Part shown: in pieces, positions 46,802-53,115 of the stretch | Position numbering within the stretch: the stretch's first letter is position 1 | Layout: the number at the start of each line of letters is the position of its first letter | NCBI GenBank assembly: GCA_017439345.1 | Contig: JAFSJJ010000045.1 | Span: forward strand, 1-53,115 | Direction: 5' to 3' | From: Synergistaceae bacterium | Lineage (GTDB): Bacteria > Synergistota > Synergistia > Synergistales > Aminobacteriaceae | Length of the DNA: 53,115 bases | Notes under the pieces: generated by a model | Database searches by the model: none | What the model saw: the letters and a program-made list of their open reading frames with translations, nothing else | Told to the model about the DNA's origin: nothing | Made by a program: the position numbers and the translations under genes

Positions 46802-49555
46802 TTACCTCCTTTCACTGAAATTTTTCACTAATTCATGATACATCACAAACAGCCTCGTTATTATCTCGTCTTCTGAAATATTCTTGTCCCATCCGTACGC
46901 CTCGCACACTGCATTATCATTCAGTTCATGGGCGCGCCTCAACTCAGGGGGAATCAGATGATTATAGAGATTTGCAAACGATGTATCAGGAAATTTTGCC
47001 CGTGCGTCAAGTACTGCCTGTGCCGTTGACTCTATTTTCGCTCTCTGACTCTGTGAAGCATTCGGCCATGCAAACGTGTTGTATACGATCGTGTTAGAGT
47101 AGCTGTATCTCATCTCGAGTCGTCCTGCTGTTCTCCTCATCCAAGCCATATGAACGCGTGAAGTCAGTATCCCGAAGTGATATAACCCTGCGTCTTTTAT
47201 CATGTAGAGATGACCGCCGGGAATAATTTCATAGGGCAGCCAGTCAATGGGAATATATTTGCGCTTCTCCGATGACACTATAGGAACTGCAATATAATTC
47301 GTATCACTGTATCGAATCTCACTGAACAGGGCCGGAGTCTCTGCTTTCTTTCTTGTAGCTGCTTTATTACTCTTGAGTCTGAAGGCTTCAACATTCTTGA
47401 CTCTTTGATTGACTCTCGGACACTTTGCTATATCGTCAGGATTTGAGTCAACGAGCCATAGACAGTAACGGGGCTTGCGGTTAATGAAGTCTCCGCCGTT
47501 CATGAATGGACGAATAAATTTTTTAGCAACGGGATTAGCTGTTATTAGCTCCTGCATTTCGTCATGAGTCATTAATAAATTTCCGTCATCTACCGGGATA
47601 CTTCCTAGAGTCATTCTCAGTGCCTGCGGGTCTAGTGCTTCGTCAAAACTCTTTGCAATGTCCTCATCAGGTCCTTCTGTCAGGTAAAAATTTATGTTCC
47701 CGGCTTCCTTTACGTCATATTTTGAATCGTCCTCTGCTTTAGGCGTGAACAGCTTCTTGAGTCCTGAGTTCTGACTCCTGCTGAAGCCTATAATAACGAC
47801 ATAGACATGAGCTTTGACTTTATCTTTTATCTCGTTGTCCCATTTGAAAGACTGGTAAGCAAAATCTATGTGAAATCCCGGAACCCTGCGCAGACTCTCC
47901 CAGACTGAATAGACTTGATCGCCCTGAATAATTGAATTTGTAGACACGAACGCAGCCCGTGCTCCTGAAGTCTTGATATAGTCAACAGCTTTGTAATACC
48001 ATCCGCAGACGTAATCAATCTTGCCTGCACTAGCTGACTCGCCGCATACTTTCTTGATTGCTTCTTTCTGTTCGGGTTTCTGACTCGTATAGCCTGCGAA
48101 AGGAGGATTGCCGATTATAAATAACTTTTCGGAGGGAGTTATTATTTCGTTCCAGTCGAGAGTCAATGCGTCTGCCCTGTGAATATTATCGAACGTGCTT
48201 AGGGGTAGTGAAGGTTTATTTATTCCCGTCTCCTCAAGGGTCTTAGCGAGCATTTGAATATTTGCGATCCAGAGAGCAGTTTTTGCGACGTTGACAGCGA
48301 AGTCGTTAATCTCTATGCCGTAAAATTGATTGATAGAGACTTTAATTTCTGCGTTACTGCCCAGAGCTTTAATAATTTTATTCTCAGCGAGCCGGAGCGA
48401 TATAAAAGTTTCGGTGAGAAAATTACCAGAACCGCACGCAGGGTCTAAGAATTTCAGTGAGGCTAACTCGTTTTGAAGCTGTGAGAGTTTTTGCAGGTCG
48501 TTAGAGTCGAGATAAGCATTAAGTCTTGCGTTAATATCGTCCATGAATAACGGATCTATTAACTTGTGAATATTTTTAGTCGAAGTGTAGTGCATACCTT
48601 CAGAGTCGCGTGATTTAGTCTCGTGTTTGGCAAATATTGACTCGAAAATAGCGCCGAATATTGCCGGATTAATCTGGCTCCAGTCGAATTTAGATATTTC
48701 AATGATGGTGCTTACCGGTTCGCCGTCTGTTAGCGGTATCTCGATATTTATATTTTTATTGTCAAAGAGTCCGCCGTTCACGAAAGGGAATTTTTTCAAG
48801 TCATCGATTAAGTAGGGGCTGCGCTGTTCGGGCTTGAGGCTTAAGACTTCAAAGAGATTAATTAATGCTGTGCGTGAGTCAATTTTTCTTGCTGATAGAT
48901 AATCCCGGAATTGATTTTTTGCGAACACTCCTGATTTATCTGCATATAGTAAGAACACTAACCTGACGCATAGAACGTGAAGGCTTTTGCGGGAGTCCTC
49001 ATTTTTTGAATCGATATAACGTGCTTCGAGGGATTGAAATAATTTATCTGTGAGTTCTCCGGCTTTAATCGAGAGTGCTTCTTCCTGCGAGTATTCTTTA
49101 TCAGGATTAATTAAGAAGTCGAGAGCTTTTCTGCTTCGTGATAAGTCAGAGAGCTTTATTATCTTTGCTTTAGGGTAGAGTCCTCCGTCGTTCATGTCGT
49201 AAATTCTGAACTCTCTGAAGTTGCATGTTATTATGTAGCGTCCTTTCTGGTTATAGGGCAGGCTGTCATAGTATCTCTTTGCCTGCTGAAATGGGCTGAG
49301 GGTGCTGCCGTCAGACTGCTTTGCTTCGTAGTCGAGGCTGATACCTGTGCTCTTCTGTTCTATTATGATTCCTGTTGACGGGATATAAGCATCGATATAG
49401 CTGACGTGTTCGAGAGAGACTCTTTTCTCGAATTCGATAAAATTTTCCGGGGCATTCATTCCCAGAACGTCCCGGATTAATTCGAGCCAGAATTTTTGAG
49501 TGTCGCTTTTCTCGTCGCCTTTATTTTTCCAGCGTTGAATAAAGTCTTTAATCAT
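46802..49555 (-). CDS. MmeI-like type IIG restriction-modification enzyme
   Basis: 917 residues, very close to the length of MmeI-family enzymes. The N-terminus carries a PD-ExK-type nuclease motif (Asp in YIDAYIP, then EQK in GIIIEQKST). Residues about 370-560 are an N6-adenine methyltransferase: LDPACGSGNF (SAM binding) and IIGNPPFAGY (catalytic NPPF). The C-terminal 350 residues would recognise the target sequence. One protein cuts and methylates. Starts 6 bases after the flavin-reductase-like gene without a good ribosome binding site, so probably coupled. Confidence 0.87.
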   Translation of the reverse strand: MIKDFIQRWKNKGDEKSDTQKFWLELIRDVLGMNAPENFIEFEKRVSLEHVSYIDAYIPSTGIIIEQKSTGISLDYEAKQSDGSTLSPFQQAKRYYDSLPYNQKGRYIITCNFREFRIYDMNDGGLYPKAKIIKLSDLSRSRKALDFLINPDKEYSQEEALSIKAGELTDKLFQSLEARYIDSKNEDSRKSLHVLCVRLVFLLYADKSGVFAKNQFRDYLSARKIDSRTALINLFEVLSLKPEQRSPYLIDDLKKFPFVNGGLFDNKNINIEIPLTDGEPVSTIIEISKFDWSQINPAIFGAIFESIFAKHETKSRDSEGMHYTSTKNIHKLIDPLFMDDINARLNAYLDSNDLQKLSQLQNELASLKFLDPACGSGNFLTETFISLRLAENKIIKALGSNAEIKVSINQFYGIEINDFAVNVAKTALWIANIQMLAKTLEETGINKPSLPLSTFDNIHRADALTLDWNEIITPSEKLFIIGNPPFAGYTSQKPEQKEAIKKVCGESASAGKIDYVCGWYYKAVDYIKTSGARAAFVSTNSIIQGDQVYSVWESLRRVPGFHIDFAYQSFKWDNEIKDKVKAHVYVVIIGFSRSQNSGLKKLFTPKAEDDSKYDVKEAGNINFYLTEGPDEDIAKSFDEALDPQALRMTLGSIPVDDGNLLMTHDEMQELITANPVAKKFIRPFMNGGDFINRKPRYCLWLVDSNPDDIAKCPRVNQRVKNVEAFRLKSNKAATRKKAETPALFSEIRYSDTNYIAVPIVSSEKRKYIPIDWLPYEIIPGGHLYMIKDAGLYHFGILTSRVHMAWMRRTAGRLEMRYSYSNTIVYNTFAWPNASQSQRAKIESTAQAVLDARAKFPDTSFANLYNHLIPPELRRAHELNDNAVCEAYGWDKNISEDEIITRLFVMYHELVKNFSERR

Positions 49556-49561
49556 GCAGTA

Positions 49562-50134
49562 CTATTTTTTCATGAGTTCTGCGCCTGCGTTCCAAGCCTG
49601 GGCAAATTTCTCACCGACTGAGTAATAACCGTTATTGAACTGGTCGAACATGACAGCATTTAATTTCGATGGGTCTACTTTGCCTTTAGCGTCCAAAACT
49701 TTTTCATCGGCCAAGACATTAACTATAGTGCCGGTTACTTTGACTTCGCCGAAAGAGTCGCGTACTTCTTCGAGTCTGCATTCCATAGTTAATAAAAACT
49801 CTTCGATAACAGGAGCGTCAACATTTGCACTTTTCACGGCGTGTAATCCTGAACGCTCGAACTTGTCGGGCATTTTGTTGCCTGAAGCGATTCCGAAGAA
49901 GTCAGCTTCTTTGATGTGAGCTTCGTCTGCAAGTGCTACGGTGAATGCTTTGCGTTCTCTAATATTTGCGAGAGTCTTTCTGTCAGAGCCTAAGTTAAGG
50001 GCTATCTTATCCATTCCGCAGATATTGCCCCATGCTACGTTCATAACGTCAACTTTGCCGTCTTCTCCGTACGTAGCGACCATTAGAACCGGCATAGGAA
50101 ACACAGCTGGGAGTGAGCCTAAATCTTTTTTCAT
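49562..50134 (-). CDS. Flavin reductase-like protein (FMN-binding split barrel)
   Basis: 190 residues from the ATG at 50134, with AAAGGAAG 11 bases upstream; an earlier frame extension is AT-rich and implausible. PMPVLMVATYGEDGKVDVMNVAWGNICG and the later ADEAHIKEADFFG are typical of the flavoredoxin/flavin reductase family that binds FMN and reduces it or passes electrons. Cytoplasmic. Followed 6 bases later by the restriction enzyme. Confidence 0.85.
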   Translation of the reverse strand: MKKDLGSLPAVFPMPVLMVATYGEDGKVDVMNVAWGNICGMDKIALNLGSDRKTLANIRERKAFTVALADEAHIKEADFFGIASGNKMPDKFERSGLHAVKSANVDAPVIEEFLLTMECRLEEVRDSFGEVKVTGTIVNVLADEKVLDAKGKVDPSKLNAVMFDQFNNGYYSVGEKFAQAWNAGAELMKK

Positions 50135-50213
50135 GATGATAAATGCTTCCTTTCTTAATCTTAATAATCTTAATAATAAAAAATTTATATTACAGTTGCA
50201 TTTTATCACTAAA

Positions 50214-50996
50214 TCATATTAATTCTACGACTGCGCCCGCTTCCTTTAATTTATGTGCAATGTATAACAATGTTTCTTTAGATTCAGACTTAATAATTTG
50301 CGGAGGGGTATCGGTAAATTTTTTTGCCTCTATAAGGCCAAGTTTTAAAATTTCGCGGATGACTTTAATAACTGCGATCTTGTTTTCACCACAGCCCCTG
50401 TAAATAATACTGCCAGAAATCGGCATTTGTGATTCTACAGGCACCAAAATATCAGACATTGCGGAATTAAATTTTGTCAGGTCAAAGATACCATTGTCGT
50501 TTAAAATTTTGTCGTTGATGAGAACTTCATCTACTTTACCTGTGACTCTGACTTCTCCTAAGAGACGGCTTGCTGACTCAAATCTGCATATTACACTTAA
50601 AGGGAATGATTTCAGCCATGGAGCATAATTATCATAACATACACCAGAATAGTAACTTTTCATGAACTTGCGAATAATATTTTCATTGTCATTAGAATTA
50701 GAGTCAGAAGCAAAATTACTCAAAGTCTCGAAGCTGCGGGCGAATAGATCATAATCTCTAATATGAATCTCATCTGCAATGGCAAACGAAAAGAATCTCT
50801 GAGAACGTATATTCTTTAAAAGACTGCTGTCCGATGGTAGATTAAATATGACTCTTTTCGCAGTGAATACGGCACCTTCAGCGATGTTCATTACGTAAAA
50901 ATCGTGATCTACGCTATTATAAACAGCTATCATGATTATGACAGGGTTAGGAAAAGCGGCCATAAATGACGACAAATTATCTTGCGTTACGGTCAT
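50214..50996 (-). CDS. Flavin-reductase-like protein with an L7/L12-like C-terminal domain
   Basis: 260 residues. Residues 1-190 resemble the neighbouring flavin-reductase protein but are diverged (FPNPVIIMIAVYN; IADEIHIRDYDLFA; GEVRVTGKVDEVL), so they are probably a paralogue. The last 60 residues (KIAVIKVIREILKLGLIEAKK, then LKEAGAVVELI) closely follow the pattern of the ribosomal protein L7/L12 C-terminal domain, which recruits translation factors. I infer a domain fusion. GAAAGGA precedes the ATG. Eighty bases upstream of the flavin-reductase gene, same direction. Confidence 0.7.
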   Translation of the reverse strand: MTVTQDNLSSFMAAFPNPVIIMIAVYNSVDHDFYVMNIAEGAVFTAKRVIFNLPSDSSLLKNIRSQRFFSFAIADEIHIRDYDLFARSFETLSNFASDSNSNDNENIIRKFMKSYYSGVCYDNYAPWLKSFPLSVICRFESASRLLGEVRVTGKVDEVLINDKILNDNGIFDLTKFNSAMSDILVPVESQMPISGSIIYRGCGENKIAVIKVIREILKLGLIEAKKFTDTPPQIIKSESKETLLYIAHKLKEAGAVVELI

Positions 50997-51071
50997 GATA
51001 AATAGTTCCTTTCGCTCATTGTTTTATAAAGTCTTGTGAAATAATTATTGCATACAAGTCAAGAAATTTTT

Positions 51072-51773
51072 TTACATAACGGCGACACCGAGACTTTTAG
51101 CCAAGCTGCGAATAGTATCCTCAGAGAGTTTGCTAATTTCTTCGATTAACTGAAGAGGCAGCTTTTTCTTGAGCATGTCAGCAGCGACACGCTCTTTCTC
51201 TTCATGAACACCTTCTTGTATGCCCTCTTGCTTTGCTTCATCAAAAGCCTTCTTGAAAATGTCTCTTATAACGTCATTCATAGATGAGTCCTCCTTAAAT
51301 TGTGAACCTAAACTCCTATTAATATCAAGGCAGATACCTATAACAGTTCCTGCGTTTGTCTTAACGTTCTCGTCACCGCTGGCAGCAGCTTCCTTCGCAT
51401 AGTGAATAACAGCGTCCCTTGTACAGCCTTTAGCGAGCAACCGCAAACCTTCATATTCTCCATTTGGCAATCTTGAAGAGACTATCAGCTGAAGACCGAA
51501 ATTTACTTTGCCGTCAATATAGAAAATTCCCGGATATTCTTCTTTCACGACAAAGCCGCTTCGTCTTAAAGCCTTAATTAACTCTCTAGGATAAGAATGA
51601 CGAACTATAGTAAGCGTAATATTCTCTATGGGCAGCTCGTCAACTTTCCTGTTATATCCTTTATAAATCAAAGTGTAGGCGACAGCTTTATAAAAGTCAT
51701 CGATAGACAAACCGTCATTAGGAGATTTATACTCGAATATATTAACAGCTTTGAAAAATTTCCGATGACAATA
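51072..51773 (-). pseudogene. Truncated Rpn/PD-(D/E)XK transposase-like nuclease
   Basis: A TTG start at 51710 would miss the catalytic strand; the same frame continues to 51773 and contains IFEYKSPND, the E-x-K motif of the Rpn/recombination-promoting nuclease family, followed by LSIDDFYKAVAYTLIYKG. The C-terminus has the repeated EG-x-x-EG helical tail. The N-terminal hundred residues of the family, with the first catalytic Asp, are absent because a stop and unrelated sequence follow. It is therefore a 5'-truncated gene, joined to a plus-strand fragment at about 51770. Confidence 0.7.
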
Positions 51774-51965
51774 TCACAGCTTATAAACATATTACAGACT
51801 ATAAAATTAATTATAGAGAACAAGCGGAAGTTTAGCCATATTGAGCTTATGGAACTTTATGATATGTGCGTAAATGTGAACATGGTCGCAAATTCTCAAG
51901 TCTGGCTAGTTCATGTTCAACAAAGTATTGCGGAATGGAGACAAAAGCAACAATTAATAATTTAA
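51771..51965 (+). pseudogene. Orphan C-terminal fragment at a junction
   Basis: An open frame of 64 residues reads as a helical, Leu/Ile-rich piece (SQLINILQTIKLIIENKRKF) ending in AEWRQKQQLII. It looks like the C-terminal end of a real protein, but its upstream sequence belongs to the antisense of the Rpn-like gene. Family unknown. Confidence 0.3.
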
Positions 51966-52240
51966 GGTAGAGCTCAGATTTTTTGTTTTTGAAAAAAACT
52001 CCCTAAAAACTTGGAATATGTCTGTACAAATTCCGAACTACTCTTTAACAGGTATTTATTCTCCTTTGACTATGCTGGAGGATTTATTGAAAGCTCACAA
52101 AGCAAATGATATAGTATGCAACTGGCCGAAAGATATTAGCTAGAGAGATTGTTTCGAGATCATTTAATTATTCAATGAGCTGAGGCAATCGAAGTTTTTG
52201 GGATAAACTAGTAAAAATTTTTGAAAGGAAGGTAAGAAAG
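51966..52240. other. Gene-poor stretch
   Basis: Contains one 42-codon open frame (52018-52143, starting MSVQIPNYS) with no clear ribosome binding site; its YSPLTMLEDLLKA and CNW pieces faintly recall the start of KilA-N phage proteins. Not strong enough to call a gene. Confidence 0.25.
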
Positions 52241-52662
52241 TTGTCAAATATGTCAGCTATTGAATTAACCCAAAATCATTGAGTAAAGATGACATACATG
52301 AATTTAGAGATATTATAATGCTTAGGGGTGAAGCAGCTGGAGGAGATAATTGTGGTTATTACGTGGGAGAGGACGGGCAGTTACATAATTTCAGTTTATA
52401 TTTTGCTGAAGGTGCACCTGATGGAGGAGCTTTAGAGCGTATTGTTTATAACCTGAGCAGAGTTTGCTTTTTTGCGAACAAAGAGAGTGTTAATTTACAG
52501 TTTTTTTATTCTGAATTAGGGCATTATATACATTATATAAGAATTTGTTACGAAATTTGTGAAGCTATAAATGGTGTTGATGAAAATCTTATGCATTGTT
52601 ACAAAGAGCTAGAGGAAAAATATTCTGATATTCGTGTAATGAATATAGAGTATATAGCGTAA
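52241..52662 (+). pseudogene. Small hypothetical protein, apparently frameshifted at an A4 run
   Basis: AAAGGAAGG precedes TTG at 52241 (ATG at 52250), which reads SAIELTQ and then stops at 52280-52282. The main open frame from 52279 continues to 52662 with a coherent 127-residue acidic protein (GYYVGEDGQLHNFSLYFAEG near the middle). Adding one A to the run at 52272-52275 joins the two into 140 residues. No family recognised. Lower GC than the left part, in a recombinase-bounded stretch. Confidence 0.45.
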
Positions 52663-52735
52663 CTAACTATAGTTTATTTCTTCTTGGTGGTGGTCCTCTG
52701 CTTGTATTTTATTCTGAAATTAATGCAGGCAGGTT

Positions 52736-53115
52736 TTATAGTGTTTTTGAAAGCATAATTTTTTGTTTTGCTTTAGCTCTTCCGGGAGTAGCCCTGCTAA
52801 TACCTGTCATAGCTGCAACTTGTTTATACGAATGAGTTTGAAGCAACTCTAAAGCATGATTTATTTGCGTTTTTGAAAATTTTTTAGGACGGCCATCACG
52901 AAAATTCGGATTTTGTCGAGCAATGGCTTTACCCTCCTGAGTCCTCTGAATAATCATATCACGTTCAAATTCTGAGAACGAGAGCATAATATTCCGGATT
53001 AACTTCCCAGTAAGAGAACTGTCAATAATCCCCATGTTAAGCACATCAATAATAACGCCTCTATCGCCGAGACTTTCAATAAGTTGAATTCCATGAAGCA
53101 GACTGCGAGCAATCC
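52736..53115 (-). CDS. Serine recombinase (resolvase/invertase), 3' part, cut by the window edge
   Basis: The frame enters from the right edge (53115) and ends at 52736. It contains the second half of the resolvase catalytic domain ([30 protein letters not shown]), the [14 protein letters not shown] helix, and a C-terminal helix-turn-helix ([12 protein letters not shown]). The N-terminal part with the catalytic Ser is outside the window. It belongs to the Hin/Tn3-resolvase group, suggesting a mobile element or an invertible segment at this edge. Confidence 0.85.
   Translation of the reverse strand, partial: IARSLLHGIQLIESLGDRGVIIDVLNMGIIDSSLTGKLIRNIMLSFSEFERDMIIQRTQEGKAIARQNPNFRDGRPKKFSKTQINHALELLQTHSYKQVAAMTGISRATPGRAKAKQKIMLSKTL

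Noticed and set aside
52018..52143. 42-codon open frame resembling a KilA-N start
   Set aside because: No ribosome binding site, too short, and the resemblance is faint.

Overview
The window is about 53 kb of moderate-to-low GC bacterial DNA with short intergenic gaps, strong GGAGG-type ribosome binding sites and frequent TTG/GTG starts. Exported proteins with signal peptides, a lipoprotein, a LicD/LicC-like surface-decoration cluster and a complete nine-gene A/V-type ATPase operon with a sodium-type rotor subunit suggest an anaerobic, sodium-using, host-associated bacterium. Gene content and the V-ATPase order (G/H-I-K-E-C-F-A-B-D) would fit the Synergistota or a relative. That placement is an inference; no rRNA or other taxonomic marker is present.

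Left edge (1-2.2 kb): three fragments of an Ig-like repeat surface protein, then an apparent recombination scar. A MerR-type small DNA-binding protein (2.2-2.7 kb, minus) is divergent from the most unusual locus of the window. This is a tightly packed plus-strand operon (2.8-10.8 kb) with a good sigma-70 promoter, encoding a SHOCT-domain protein, three different dynamin-like GTPases, a small coiled-coil protein, a SPASM radical-SAM enzyme and a cobalamin-type radical-SAM enzyme. I know of no described system with this composition. A YunG-like protein converges on its end.

11.3-19.0 kb is a sugar-catabolic operon: PfkB kinase, ribulose-phosphate-3-epimerase-family protein, SIS-domain hexuloisomerase, DUF4432 epimerase, D-lyxose isomerase and a CUT2 (ribose/allose-type) ABC transporter, ended by an intrinsic terminator. 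19.1-22.1 kb is a LicD / methyltransferase / HAD phosphatase / LicC-like cluster carrying two repeat tracts that could switch expression: a 7-bp tandem repeat upstream of licD and a G8 tract that breaks the methyltransferase.

22.2-26.4 kb (minus) has two paralogous SH3 exported proteins and acetolactate synthase (ilvBH). 26.5-28.7 kb has a metallophosphoesterase and an exported ankyrin protein. 28.7-34.3 kb (minus) has RNA-repair genes (rtcB and a nucleotidyltransferase), a Sel1 protein, a DUF6273 protein, a frameshifted exported protein and a NadD-NADAR fusion. 34.7-36.1 kb is a lipoprotein gene broken at a G6 tract. 36.2-44.8 kb (minus) is the V-ATPase operon, followed by a membrane GGDEF protein. 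46.3-51.0 kb (minus) is a compact run of a YafQ-like toxin-antitoxin pair, an MmeI-like type IIG restriction-modification enzyme and two flavin-reductase-fold proteins, one carrying a ribosomal L7/L12-like C-terminal domain. The right edge (51-53.1 kb) is scarred: a truncated Rpn-type nuclease, orphan fragments, a frameshifted small gene and the end of a serine recombinase.

Several genes are interrupted only by one-base changes in homopolymer runs (G8, G6, A5, A4). These are either real contingency switches or decay, or sequence errors. Reads across the runs would decide.
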